A DNA stretch of 64,000 nucleotides from Alphaproteobacteria bacterium GWF2_58_20 (GTDB taxonomy: Bacteria > Pseudomonadota > Alphaproteobacteria > UBA1247). Positions 43,408-51,932 of the stretch are shown piece after piece. Under the pieces are notes generated by a model, which was not told where the DNA came from, searched no databases, and saw nothing but the letters and a program-made list of their open reading frames with translations. The stretch is taken from NCBI GenBank assembly GCA_001768735.1, contig MEMB01000002.1:825031-889030 (forward strand), given 5' to 3'. Numbering within the stretch: the first letter of the stretch is position 1; each line of letters opens with the position of its first letter. Both the position numbers and the translations under genes were made by a program.

Positions 43408-44151
43408 ATGTTCGCCAACCGGATCCTCCCCCTCGCCTTCACATTCCTGCTCTGCGCCTGCGGCAGCATGGACAGGCTCGCCAACATCGGCAATCCACCA
43501 GCCCTTTCCCCCATGGACAACCTGGCGGAAACATCCCGCACCTCACCTGTGACGCTTCCCATGCCCGCAGGTGCCGACAAGGGCGGCCTTGCCGCCAACT
43601 CGCTCTGGCAGCCAACCCGCAAATCCTTTTTCAAAGACCAGCGCGCCAGCCGCGTAGGCGACATCCTGACCGTCAGCATTGAAATCAACGATCAAGCCAG
43701 CCTGTCCAACACCAGCACCCGCTCACGCGACAATTCGGAAAGCGCGGAACTGCCAAAACTGCTGGGTCTGGAAGGAAAGCTGGAAAGCTTCCTGCCCAAT
43801 TCGGTGGATCCAACCAACCTCATCGACATGGCATCCACCAGCGGCAGCGCGGGTGCGGGCAGCATCAGCCGCAACGAAAAGATCGCCCTCAAACTCGCCG
43901 CCATCATCACCAACGTCCTGCCCAATGGGAATTTCATCATCAGCGGGCGACAGGAAGTGCGGGTCAATTTTGAGGTGCGGGAGCTGGTCATCACCGGCAT
44001 CATCCGTCCCGAAGACATCGCATCGGACAACACCATCCCCTACTCGCAGGTGGCAGAAGCCCGCATTGGTTATGGTGGCCGTGGCCAGATCACCGATGTC
44101 CAGCAACCCCGCTACGGCCAGCAGGTCTATGATGTGATCATGCCGTTCTAA
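43408..44151 (+). CDS. flgH: Flagellar L-ring lipoprotein FlgH
   Basis: FlgH forms the outer-membrane L ring. The start at 43408 (MFANRILPLAFTFLLCACGS) has AAAGGAA at good spacing and gives a clean lipobox LCAC; the track's 43393 ATG would add 5 residues. The 247 aa product contains SLWQPTRKSFFKDQRASRVG and the C-terminal GIIRPEDIASDNTIPYSQVA, both typical of FlgH. A terminator follows. Confidence 0.95.
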   Translation: MFANRILPLAFTFLLCACGSMDRLANIGNPPALSPMDNLAETSRTSPVTLPMPAGADKGGLAANSLWQPTRKSFFKDQRASRVGDILTVSIEINDQASLSNTSTRSRDNSESAELPKLLGLEGKLESFLPNSVDPTNLIDMASTSGSAGAGSISRNEKIALKLAAIITNVLPNGNFIISGRQEVRVNFEVRELVITGIIRPEDIASDNTIPYSQVAEARIGYGGRGQITDVQQPRYGQQVYDVIMPF

Positions 44152-44210
44152 CGAAAGTCAGGGGGCATGCTTTCGGGTAGCCCCCCCAGAAAACGTCCAA
44201 ACGAAGCCAT

Positions 44211-44249
44211 AAAAAACACCCGGAAAGAAAAACTTTCCGGGTGCTTTTT
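44211..44249. terminator. Bidirectional terminator after flgH
   Basis: CACCCGGAAAG-AAAAA-CTTTCCGGGTG forms an 11 bp perfect stem with A-run before and CTTTTT after. It separates flgH from the convergent DksA-like gene. Confidence 0.92.
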
Positions 44250-44263
44250 CGGACTATCGTTTT

Positions 44264-44608
44264 TTATTCCCGGTTTTCGGCGCACCCCACACACATCAGA
44301 ACAACAGGATTGAAGGCCAGCCGTCGCACATCAATATCCTCGCCACAACGAACGCAAACGCCATACGTCCCGGCATCAATCCTCTGCAACGCTTGGGAAA
44401 TTTGCTCAAGAAGCTGCTCCCGGCGCCGCATGGTTGCCAGCGCCATTTCCTGATTCTGGATGGCATCAATCCTGGAAATGCGACCAACCACAACCTGGTC
44501 GAGTTCAACCGGTTTCGTAGTTTCTACGGCTGCGGCCAGCGCCTTCTCCGTTTCCTCCCGGAGAGACAGCAACATATGCCGGAAACGCCCGGTTTCCTCA
44601 ATATCCAC
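44264..44608 (-). CDS. DksA/TraR-type zinc-finger protein, four-cysteine form
   Basis: I choose GTG at 44608 with GGAGG at proper spacing, giving 114 aa (MDIEETGRFRHMLLSLREE); the track start lies inside the Sel1 gene. It has a helical N-terminus and a C-terminal finger CVRC-x17-CVGC, so all four zinc ligands are present. DksA/TraR proteins bind RNA polymerase through the secondary channel. It overlaps the end of the Sel1-like gene by 11 bp and lies in the flagellar island, so it may tune flagellar transcription. Confidence 0.82.
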   Translation of the reverse strand: MDIEETGRFRHMLLSLREETEKALAAAVETTKPVELDQVVVGRISRIDAIQNQEMALATMRRREQLLEQISQALQRIDAGTYGVCVRCGEDIDVRRLAFNPVVLMCVGCAENRE

Positions 44609-45440
44609 CTTTTCCTCCAGCTGCTGCAAGGATGTCCCGCATCCGCGCATCAAGAACAGGATCGCCCGCACCCTTTTCCAGGACCATTTGGGCCCACATC
44701 CCAGCCGCCTGCGGATCCTTGGGCAAAAACTCCCCGTCCAGGAACGCCTCGGCAAGAAACGCCTGTGCTGGTGGATAACCAACTCCGGCCGCCTGCCCCA
44801 TCATCTGGATGGCCTGCCCCATCTGCTGTTCATCCCTTCTTTCAATCATGATAATCGCCAGCATGAATTGTGCTGGAGGATCATTCTGGACCGCCGCTTT
44901 TCCAAGCCACGTCAAGGCCTCGTCTTCCCGTCCACTCCGAATCAGGATTCCGGCCAGAAGCACCTGCGCCCGGGGAAACCCCTGGCTGGCAGCCAGGCGG
45001 GCATATTTTTCCGCAAGAACGGCATTTTGTGCCACACCGATGCCCTGATCATAAACCTCGGCCAGATCCGTCTGCGCGTCCACCATCCCGGCATCTGCGG
45101 CCCGCGTCAGATCTTCAAGATCCTTGTCCAGAAGCGCCTGCAAGGTACGTCCGACCTTGATCTGCGTGGCCTTGACGACATCTCCGCCCAGCTTCCTTTC
45201 CATGTCTCCCTGGAGATGGAGCAGGACTGAACGGTCAATATCCACACTTCCAGGAACACTGACGGCCATCAGGACATCAAAATAGGCATCCCCAAGAGAA
45301 GAATCCGGCAGGTTGCCCGAAAGGGCCATGGACAGGAGTTCCGTCCGCCTGGGCACAACATCAGCCGCAAGGGCGTTGACCACCATAAAAGGCAGCAAAC
45401 AAACGGCCCATACGCAGCACTTATTCAAAAGCCGGCTCAT
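44598..45440 (-). CDS. Exported Sel1-like repeat protein
   Basis: I choose ATG 45440 (MSRLLNKCCVWAVCLLPFMV), which gives a signal peptide ending near NALA and a 280 aa product; ATG 45467 is an alternative. The second half contains three to four Sel1-type repeats (AGMVDAQTDLAEVYDQGIGV; KYARLAASQGFPRAQVLLAG; AAVQNDPPAQFMLAIIM; AGVGYPPAQAFLAEAFLDGE). Sel1 repeats mediate protein contacts. It overlaps DksA-family genes on both sides (20 and 11 bp), so all three are translationally coupled. A periplasmic role in flagellar assembly is possible but unproven. Confidence 0.82.
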   Translation of the reverse strand: MSRLLNKCCVWAVCLLPFMVVNALAADVVPRRTELLSMALSGNLPDSSLGDAYFDVLMAVSVPGSVDIDRSVLLHLQGDMERKLGGDVVKATQIKVGRTLQALLDKDLEDLTRAADAGMVDAQTDLAEVYDQGIGVAQNAVLAEKYARLAASQGFPRAQVLLAGILIRSGREDEALTWLGKAAVQNDPPAQFMLAIIMIERRDEQQMGQAIQMMGQAAGVGYPPAQAFLAEAFLDGEFLPKDPQAAGMWAQMVLEKGAGDPVLDARMRDILAAAGGKGGY

Positions 45441-45855
45441 CGCTGCGTGTACGCTCCATGCGCTCATGCCTTTCCTGCGCCTCAAGGCACAAGGTGGCAA
45501 TGGGGCGCGCCTCAAGACGACGGATCCCGATGTTTTCCCCGGTTTCATCACAATAACCATAATCTCCGGAAGAAATCCGCGACAGGGCCGAATCGATTTT
45601 GGAAAGCAGTTTGCGATAACGGTCCCGCGTGCGAAGCTCAAGGGCATGATCCGTTTCCCGGGACGCCCGGTCGATGGCATCTGCCTCATACATTTCGGTT
45701 TCCTGCAGGTTATGCAGGGTTTCACCCGATTCGGCCAAAAGTTCCGATTTCCATGAAAGCAGCTTCTGCCGGAAATATTCCAGCATGGTTGCATTCATGT
45801 ATTCTTCCGTTTCACCCGGACAATAATCTTTTGGCAACGATACGTTGTTGGTCAT
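45421..45855 (-). CDS. dksA: RNA polymerase-binding transcription factor DksA
   Basis: DksA binds in the secondary channel of RNA polymerase and works with ppGpp. The 144 aa product has the coiled-coil region (WKSELLAESGETLHNLQETE) and the tip-proximal block ADAIDRASRETDHALELRTR, then the finger YGYCDETGENIGIRRLEARP and ATLCLEAQERHE. Two of the four zinc cysteines are kept, as is common in alphaproteobacterial DksA. It lies downstream of fliX and overlaps the Sel1-like gene. Confidence 0.92.
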   Translation of the reverse strand: MTNNVSLPKDYCPGETEEYMNATMLEYFRQKLLSWKSELLAESGETLHNLQETEMYEADAIDRASRETDHALELRTRDRYRKLLSKIDSALSRISSGDYGYCDETGENIGIRRLEARPIATLCLEAQERHERMERTRSDEPAFE

Positions 45856-45902
45856 GATCTAAAAGCCCCCCGGCTATTTTCAAGCAGCGTCTCTATAAAC
45901 AT

Positions 45903-46325
45903 TCACCCCTCCCGACGCAACAGCTTTTCCAGCTCGACGCGTACGCGCAAGGCAATTTCATCCAGAATCGACTTCAGACCAGGGTCATCAGGCCGCATCC
46001 GGTCGTCATCCAGCATACGGGCAAGCCCGCGCAGGCGTTCGGGTTCCGGCGCACCTTCCACAAGACCAAGACGCAAACCATCCAGTTCCCGCAGAACATC
46101 CTCGCCATGTGCCAATGAACGCCGACGTTCTTCCAGCGCGCTTCCGACTTGCTGGGCCGCCAGAATCGCATCCACCGACCCCACCATGGTTGTTCCGGAA
46201 ATGGATCTCACCTCATCACCATGCCCTTCAACAAGGCTGGCAAAACTACTCCCCGACGCGCTCCGGATTTTTTTCCCGGCCGCCTTTTTAACCTCGTGGA
46301 CCTGTGAAACTCCAAATACCGTCAT
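45903..46325 (-). CDS. fliX: Flagellar assembly regulator FliX
   Basis: FliX couples basal-body assembly to FlbD activity in Caulobacter. The start at 46325 (MTVFGVSQVHEVKKAAGKKI) gives 140 aa. It has a Ser/Gly-rich N-terminus, the family block VDAILAAQQVGSALEERRRS and the C-terminal helix LKSILDEIALRVRVELEKLL. It is divergent from flgI, as in Caulobacter, with a CtrA box and a sigma-54 promoter between. Confidence rests on both sequence pattern and context. Confidence 0.9.
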   Translation of the reverse strand: MTVFGVSQVHEVKKAAGKKIRSASGSSFASLVEGHGDEVRSISGTTMVGSVDAILAAQQVGSALEERRRSLAHGEDVLRELDGLRLGLVEGAPEPERLRGLARMLDDDRMRPDDPGLKSILDEIALRVRVELEKLLRREG

Positions 46326-46401
46326 GTCAATTCCACTCAAAGCAAGGGCAGGAACCTGAACCATCCAACCCGATTGCGGGCGCACTTTGGCTTCCAGATA
46401 G

Positions 46402-46416
46402 TTAAAAGCGTCTTAA
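46402..46416 (-). promoter_or_regulatory. Perfect CtrA-type box upstream of fliX
   Basis: TTAA-AAGCGTC-TTAA lies 77 bp upstream of the fliX start and 29 bp before the flgI sigma-54 promoter. In Caulobacter fliX is CtrA-dependent, so the same control is likely here. Confidence 0.75.
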
Positions 46417-46444
46417 TCCTCCCGTTCTTAACATAAATTCCTCT

Positions 46445-46460
46445 TGGCACGCAACTTGCA
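46445..46460 (+). promoter_or_regulatory. Sigma-54 promoter of flgI operon
   Basis: TGGCAC-GCAAC-TTGCA is a perfect match with correct -24/-12 spacing, 37 bp before the flgI ATG. Confidence 0.92.
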
Positions 46461-46496
46461 TATCAAACAGCGAGACCTTTTTACGGGAGTTTTGAC

Positions 46497-47618
46497 ATGC
46501 ACCACATCCTTCGTCGAATCATCATCGCAACCCTTGCCATTCTTTTTATGGCTCCGGCTTCAGTTCAGGCCGCCCGCATCAAGGACATGGTGGAAATTGA
46601 AGGTGTGCGCGACAACATGCTGGTTGGCTATGGACTTGTGGTTGGCCTCAATGGCACGGGAGACAGCCTCGGCAGCTCCCCCTTCACCCAGCAAAGCCTT
46701 GTTGGCATGCTTGAGCGCCTTGGCGTCAACATTCGCAACCAGTCTCTCAAGACCAAGAATGTTGCCGCCGTCGTGGTCACCGCCACCCTGCCGCCCTTTG
46801 CAACACAGGGAAAGCGCATTGATGTCACGGTGGCAACGCTGGGTGACGCCAAAAGCCTGCTGGGCGGGACACTCCTTGTGACCCCCCTCATGGGGGCGGA
46901 CGGAGAAGTTTATGCCGTAGCGCAAGGCGCCGCAATGACCAGCGGTTTCGCCGCGGAAGGTCAGGGAGGAAGTGTCGTCAAGAACGTCCCCACCACCGCA
47001 CGCATGCCTGACGGCGCCATTATTGAACGCGAACTCGACTTCAGCCTCAACGACATGCCCAGAATCCGACTGTCCCTGCGCAACCCGGACTTCACAACGG
47101 CACAACGCATGGCGCAGGCCATCAACAAGCACTTCGGCAACACGCTTGCCAATGCGCCGGATCCCGCCAACATTGTTCTCGACATGAGTCAGACGGGGAT
47201 GGCTCCGGCCGCTCTCCTTGCCAGCATTGAAAGTCTTCAGGTTACGCCCGACCAGATGGCCCGCATTGTCATTGATGACAAGGCCGGTGTCATCGTCATG
47301 GGAGAAAACGTCCGCATCAGCACGGTTGCCATCGCCCAGGGCAACCTGACCATCCGCATCACCGAAATGCCGGAAACCTCACAGCCCGCCCCTTTCAGCA
47401 ACACTGGCAGCACGGTCACAAATCCACGCACCAGCATTGGGGTTGAGGACAACAGCAGCAGCGGCAACGGCAAGGTCATGGTCATGACGGAAGCCCCGAA
47501 CCTGCACCAGCTTGTAGAGGGCCTCAACACCCTTGGCGTTTCACCACGCGACATCATCTCCATCCTGCAATCCATCAAGGCCGCCGGCGCCCTCCAGGCC
47601 GACATCGAGGTTCTGTGA
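46497..47618 (+). CDS. flgI: Flagellar P-ring protein FlgI
   Basis: FlgI forms the periplasmic P ring. The 373 aa product has a signal peptide (IATLAILFMAPASVQA), then ARIKDMVEIEGVRDNMLVGY, LVVGLNGTGDSLGSSPFTQQ and the C-terminal LVEGLNTLGVSPRDIISILQ, all diagnostic. The ATG has GGGAG upstream. It overlaps flgJ by ATGA. Confidence 0.97.
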   Translation: MHHILRRIIIATLAILFMAPASVQAARIKDMVEIEGVRDNMLVGYGLVVGLNGTGDSLGSSPFTQQSLVGMLERLGVNIRNQSLKTKNVAAVVVTATLPPFATQGKRIDVTVATLGDAKSLLGGTLLVTPLMGADGEVYAVAQGAAMTSGFAAEGQGGSVVKNVPTTARMPDGAIIERELDFSLNDMPRIRLSLRNPDFTTAQRMAQAINKHFGNTLANAPDPANIVLDMSQTGMAPAALLASIESLQVTPDQMARIVIDDKAGVIVMGENVRISTVAIAQGNLTIRITEMPETSQPAPFSNTGSTVTNPRTSIGVEDNSSSGNGKVMVMTEAPNLHQLVEGLNTLGVSPRDIISILQSIKAAGALQADIEVL

Positions 47619-47911
47619 TGGGTATCAATGTCCCCAACGCGCCCCTTGCATCTCCCATTGACCTTTCCTTGGCTACACCTGCCATGGAAAAGGCCGCGGA
47701 GCAATTCGAGGCCGTCTTCATGTCCCAGATGCTTGCCCCCATGTTTGATGGAAACGGCAGCGACGGGCTCTTCGGAGGCGGAAAGGCGGAAGAAACTTTC
47801 CGATCCCTCCTGATTGACCAGTACGGCAACAAGATCGCAACCCGCCACGCCACCGGCATTGCCGAAGCCGTCCTGCGGGAAATGATAAAAATCCAGGAAA
47901 CCCAGTCATGA
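47615..47911 (+). CDS. flgJ: Rod-binding protein FlgJ (short form, no muramidase domain)
   Basis: The 98 aa product corresponds to the N-terminal rod-binding domain: KAAEQFEAVFMSQMLAPMFD and the closing FRSLLIDQYGNKIATRHATG. The C-terminal glucosaminidase domain of enterobacterial FlgJ is missing, as is normal in alphaproteobacteria, so another enzyme must open the peptidoglycan. It overlaps flgI and the FlgN-like gene by ATGA. Confidence 0.92.
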   Translation: MMGINVPNAPLASPIDLSLATPAMEKAAEQFEAVFMSQMLAPMFDGNGSDGLFGGGKAEETFRSLLIDQYGNKIATRHATGIAEAVLREMIKIQETQS

Positions 47912-48318
47912 CACCAACGGAAAAGTATCAGGCCATGAAAACTGCCATGAACAATCTTACAGACATCCTTGAAAACGAAACCAGCGCGCTGCGCCGGGGC
48001 GATTTCCAGACATCCCTTGCAACCCACGCCGACAAGATGGGGGCTGCCATCACCTTCCAGGACACCCTTTCCAATCTGCGCACCGACCTCAAAAACCTTG
48101 CCGCCCTTCCGGAAAGCACCCGCCGCGATCTGGCGTCCCGCCACAAGGCACTCACGTGTGCGGTAGAGCAGAACCTGCGTGCCCTCAAGGACATGCAAGC
48201 CGCCAGCGAACGTCTTTCCCGCCTTGTGGTTGGCACCCTGCGGCAAGCCGCGCTCGAAAAAACACCCTTGCCGGGTCGCAACCAGCCCCTTTCCGTCCGT
48301 TTCAACCAGACCATCTGA
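47908..48318 (+). CDS. flgN: FlgN-like flagellar chaperone
   Basis: The 136 aa, almost wholly helical protein fits FlgN, the export chaperone of hook-filament junction proteins, in size and place (flgI-flgJ-flgN). Recognisable is the N-terminal ILENETSALRRGDFQTSLAT and DLKNLAALPESTRRDLASRH. The sequence match is weak, as is usual for this family. The sigma-54 promoter of fliK lies immediately after it. Confidence 0.68.
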   Translation: MTPTEKYQAMKTAMNNLTDILENETSALRRGDFQTSLATHADKMGAAITFQDTLSNLRTDLKNLAALPESTRRDLASRHKALTCAVEQNLRALKDMQAASERLSRLVVGTLRQAALEKTPLPGRNQPLSVRFNQTI

Positions 48319-48323
48319 AAAGC

Positions 48324-48339
48324 TGGCACGTCATTTGCA
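48324..48339 (+). promoter_or_regulatory. Sigma-54 promoter of fliK operon
   Basis: TGGCAC-GTCAT-TTGCA matches the consensus fully. The fliK GTG is 42 bp downstream, which rules out the earlier starts offered by the ORF track. Confidence 0.92.
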
Positions 48340-48380
48340 AGGTTTTCATTAGCAACAACCAACTGGCAGGAACACGCTCC

Positions 48381-49937
48381 GTGATCCCCACCACACAAAA
48401 TCTCCTGTTTCCCTCAACCTCTCCACGAGCCGTGTTCCCTGATGGAATGGCTCCGGAAGGCGGGATTCTGGCGGAGTTCACAAACCTGCTCACGTCCTTG
48501 CTGGAAACAGCAGCGCCTCTTCTTTCCTCAAACTCCGGCACAGGATCCGCCCCTGCCTTGTCCCAACCGGAAACGGCCCTCCTGCCCCCAGCGGCCCGCA
48601 TGGCCCTGACATGCACGGCAGAAGCAGAAATGACCAGCACACGCCCGACAACGGCCAATGTTGCCCTTGCACTGCCTCCCCGCCTCCCCGAGGATATCCA
48701 TGAAAACCAGCCTGAGGCGGCATTTCCTCCTGAATCGGCATTTCCTGCCGAGCCGGAAATTCCTGCCGCCCCCATTTTTTCCACGCCCACGCCCACACCC
48801 ACACCAACATCTGAAAAAGCCGACCCAAAAAAAACTTCACCTGAAGAAACCGACTCCAAAGAAGCTGTGTCTGATGAGGTTCTCACCGAAGAAATCGCTT
48901 CCAGGCCTTCCTTGTTCTCTCCCCAAAACTTGTCCTCCTCTCCCCAAAAGACCCCCGGGAAAGCCAAGGAAGTTTCTTCCCCTGAAATGGTTGAGCGCGT
49001 AAAAACCCCTTCCCGACAGGGGGATGCCAGCTCTACCCTTCCCCTTGCGCCAGAAGCCCCCCCAAACATCGCGGCGGCCGAACCACCGATGGCAGCCTGC
49101 ATTGATGCTTCTGTCCCAGCCGCTCCTTGTCTTCCCCAAGAAGCGGAGAACACCTCCCCGGCAGACCCTGCCCCCCTTTCCATTTCCCCGCAGAAGGAAA
49201 CCGCCAAAATCCCGGCCTCCGGAATGGCACAGGAAACAACGACGGCGGAATCCAATCCCCTTGCAGAAAAACCGTCAGTTCCGGAAAAAAGGGAAACCGC
49301 TTCTTTTACAGAAGTCCTCTCCCCTTCAACAAAACACGCCCTGACCTCCAAAAACACCCCGGCGTTGAAGAGCGAAGATCCCGTTGGTGATTCCCTTGCC
49401 GCAAAACATCCCCTTGAACAGACACTCCCTGCCATGACTGCCAGACAGGCCGGGGAAACGGTTGCCAAAACCGCTCTCCCCCCTTCAGCCCATCGCACCA
49501 TGACAGCTAAAAATGCTCCGGCCCAGCAGGTTGCCATTCACATGGAAAAGGGATTTGCAAAAGGTCAAACGACCATCCACATGAAACTGGATCCGGAAGA
49601 ACTCGGCAGCATCGACATTTCCCTTTCCATTGATGAAAACCGCCACATCCGGGCCAACATCACGGCTGAACGCCCGCAAACACTCGATATTCTCCGAAAA
49701 GATGCCGACACACTTGAAAAAGCGCTTAGCACGACAGGCCTTAAAACCGAACAGGGCGGTCTGAGCTTCAATCTCAAGCAGGGCGGCGAACACTCCGCCC
49801 AGCAGGCCTTCACCCAGAATCAGAAATCTTTTCATTCCCCACATTCCCGCCAAGCCACAACATCTGTGCAAGCGCAGGCGGAACCCCCGGCACCACAGGC
49901 TTATGCCTACCGTGGCGCCCTGAACATCACGATATGA
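48381..49937 (+). CDS. fliK: Flagellar hook-length control protein FliK
   Basis: FliK measures the hook and switches export specificity. I start at GTG 48381 (product MIPTTQNLLFPSTSPRAVF, 518 aa), with AGGAA upstream and the promoter just before. The first 370 residues are disordered-looking, rich in Pro, Glu, Ala, Ser, with a TPTPTPTP run. The C-terminal domain carries the family motif MKLDPEELGSIDISLSIDEN and ITAERPQTLDILRKDADTLE. The ending QAYAYRGALNITI is common in alphaproteobacteria. Confidence 0.93.
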   Translation: MIPTTQNLLFPSTSPRAVFPDGMAPEGGILAEFTNLLTSLLETAAPLLSSNSGTGSAPALSQPETALLPPAARMALTCTAEAEMTSTRPTTANVALALPPRLPEDIHENQPEAAFPPESAFPAEPEIPAAPIFSTPTPTPTPTSEKADPKKTSPEETDSKEAVSDEVLTEEIASRPSLFSPQNLSSSPQKTPGKAKEVSSPEMVERVKTPSRQGDASSTLPLAPEAPPNIAAAEPPMAACIDASVPAAPCLPQEAENTSPADPAPLSISPQKETAKIPASGMAQETTTAESNPLAEKPSVPEKRETASFTEVLSPSTKHALTSKNTPALKSEDPVGDSLAAKHPLEQTLPAMTARQAGETVAKTALPPSAHRTMTAKNAPAQQVAIHMEKGFAKGQTTIHMKLDPEELGSIDISLSIDENRHIRANITAERPQTLDILRKDADTLEKALSTTGLKTEQGGLSFNLKQGGEHSAQQAFTQNQKSFHSPHSRQATTSVQAQAEPPAPQAYAYRGALNITI

Positions 49938-49944
49938 GGATCTC

Positions 49945-50628
49945 ATGACGACCGTTTCCTCGACAACACAGACGAACACCTCAACCACCACGTCCTCAGG
50001 GTCCCGCCTGAATCAAACCTTTGACAACTTCCTGCTGATGCTGACCACCCAGCTCCAGAACCAGGATCCGCTCAATCCCATGGATTCGGCTGATTTTACC
50101 AATCAGCTTGTCCTTTTCAGTGGCGTTGAACAGCAGATCAGCACCAACAGCAAACTCGACGATCTCATTACCTCCCAGCAGGGGTCCCAGGCACAAGCCG
50201 CACTCAACTATATCGGCCTGAGCGCCGAAGTTGCCGGTGACACAGCCCCCTTCTCCGGTTCCCCCATCGATTTCATCTACGAACTGCCCTCCGACGCCCA
50301 GAAAACCAGCATCTCCATTCTGGATGAAGCCGGAAATGTCATCTGGAGCGGAAATGGCAACACCAGCGCCGGAAAGCACGTCCTGAGCTGGGATGGAACC
50401 CGAAACGATGGCAGCACAGCCCCAACCGGAATCTACCAGGTTGCTGTCGGCGCCATTGATGCCCTTAACGAATCCCTTGAGACCTCAACCTATGTTTCCC
50501 GCCTGATCACCGGCATTGAAACATCAAACAATACGGTTTCCCTTCTTTCCGGCGGTGACGTCATCAGCCTTTCCGATGTCGGCGCCGTTACCTATCCCGC
50601 CTATTCAACCAACAGCACCGAGGAGTAA
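49945..50628 (+). CDS. flgD: Flagellar hook cap protein FlgD
   Basis: FlgD caps the growing hook. The 227 aa product has the N-terminal signature NFLLMLTTQLQNQDPLNPMD with SADFTNQLVLFSGVEQQI, then the FlgD Ig-like domain (TSISILDEAGNVIWSGNGN; VLSWDGTRNDGSTAPTGIYQ). It lies between fliK and flgE. Confidence 0.96.
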   Translation: MTTVSSTTQTNTSTTTSSGSRLNQTFDNFLLMLTTQLQNQDPLNPMDSADFTNQLVLFSGVEQQISTNSKLDDLITSQQGSQAQAALNYIGLSAEVAGDTAPFSGSPIDFIYELPSDAQKTSISILDEAGNVIWSGNGNTSAGKHVLSWDGTRNDGSTAPTGIYQVAVGAIDALNESLETSTYVSRLITGIETSNNTVSLLSGGDVISLSDVGAVTYPAYSTNSTEE

Positions 50629-50634
50629 AAAACC

Positions 50635-51879
50635 ATGAGCCTTTTCGGATCCCTCTTTACCGGCGTTTCGGCCCTGTCTGCACAGAGCCAGTCGCTGTCC
50701 ATGATCTCGAACAACATCGCCAACGTGAACACCACAGCCTACAAGCGCAACGAGGCCAGTTTTTCCTCGCTTGTCACCGACTCCGGCCGCACCTCAACCT
50801 TCTCCCCCGGCGGCGTCCTCACGGGCCTGCAGGGAACCGTCGGCCAGCAGGGACTTCTGCAGCAAACCAATTCCACAACCGACATTGGCATTTCCGGCAA
50901 CGGTTTCTTTTCGGTCAAGCGCGACATTGGTGCCACCGACGAGCCTCTTTGGACACGCGCCGGATCCTTTACGGAAGACTCCCGCGGTTACCTGAAGAAC
51001 AGCGCCGGATTCTACCTCATGGGCTGGACAGTGGATTCCAATGGCAACATCCCGTCTGCCAACGCCGACATCTCCAGTCTCGAACCGGTCAACGTCGCTT
51101 TCCTCGGTGGCCTGACCCGGCCAACCTCGACAATGGATATTTCCATCAACCTCGACAGCCGTCAGGTAGATACCGCCGCAGGTCCGCATTTCACCCGCGC
51201 CGTCCGCGTCTATGACAACATGGGCGAAGGCCATGACCTGACTTTTGAATTCACACGCTCCGCCCCCCTGCCGGCCACCGACTGGGACATGGTGATCCGC
51301 CATCCCGATGGCAGCGTCATCAGCACCACCGCCGTGACTTTCGACGGCAACGGCTCGGTTTCCGTTCCGGCCGCCGGCGCGGATGGCCGCGTGGTCGTTA
51401 CCCAAGCCGGTGTCGACTGGGGCAACGGTTCCGCCATTCAGAACATCGACATCGACATTACCGATTTCAGCCAGTACGCCGGTGAATACAACGTAGTGTA
51501 TGTCAACCAGAACGGTGCCGAACTGGGCTTGCGCACCGGCATCAACGTCAACAGCGACGGGCAGGTCATCGCCACTTTCAGCAACGGCATGACAACAACC
51601 CTTTACCAGCTCGCTGTCGGCACCTTCACCAACCCGAACGGACTTGAACAGCTTTCCGGAAACGCCTTCCGCCAGTCCATGGAAAGCGGCGACTACAACC
51701 TCCGCCTTCCGGGAGATGGTGGTGCAGGGCAGATCGCGGCGTCCTCGCTCGAAGCCTCCAACGTTGATCTTGCCGAGGAGTTTTCAAAGATGATCATCAC
51801 CCAGCGCGCCTATTCCGCCGGAACGAAGGTCATCACCACCTCGGACCAGATGCTCCAGGAACTCCTCAACATCCGGTAA
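50635..51879 (+). CDS. flgE: Flagellar hook protein FlgE
   Basis: FlgE forms the hook. The 414 aa product has the N-terminal rod/hook motif LSMISNNIANVNTTAYKRNE, the central FlgE domains, and the C-terminal helix ITQRAYSAGTKVITTSDQML. It follows flgD by 6 bp and precedes the DUF1217 gene. Confidence 0.97.
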   Translation: MSLFGSLFTGVSALSAQSQSLSMISNNIANVNTTAYKRNEASFSSLVTDSGRTSTFSPGGVLTGLQGTVGQQGLLQQTNSTTDIGISGNGFFSVKRDIGATDEPLWTRAGSFTEDSRGYLKNSAGFYLMGWTVDSNGNIPSANADISSLEPVNVAFLGGLTRPTSTMDISINLDSRQVDTAAGPHFTRAVRVYDNMGEGHDLTFEFTRSAPLPATDWDMVIRHPDGSVISTTAVTFDGNGSVSVPAAGADGRVVVTQAGVDWGNGSAIQNIDIDITDFSQYAGEYNVVYVNQNGAELGLRTGINVNSDGQVIATFSNGMTTTLYQLAVGTFTNPNGLEQLSGNAFRQSMESGDYNLRLPGDGGAGQIAASSLEASNVDLAEEFSKMIITQRAYSAGTKVITTSDQMLQELLNIR

Positions 51880-51932
51880 AACCAAAACTTAACTTTGCTA
51901 TGGCAGGGTGGATTGTGTAAGGAAAAGGCGTC

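Noticed and set aside
48780-48815. Short tandem CCCACG/CCCACA-type repeats
   Set aside because: They encode the TPTPTP run in the disordered part of fliK; this is a coding low-complexity tract, not a separate repeat element.
48302-49537. 411-codon reverse frame opposite fliK
   Set aside because: It mirrors the low-complexity Pro/Glu/Ala region of fliK; the translation is Gly/Val/Ala-rich with no motif.
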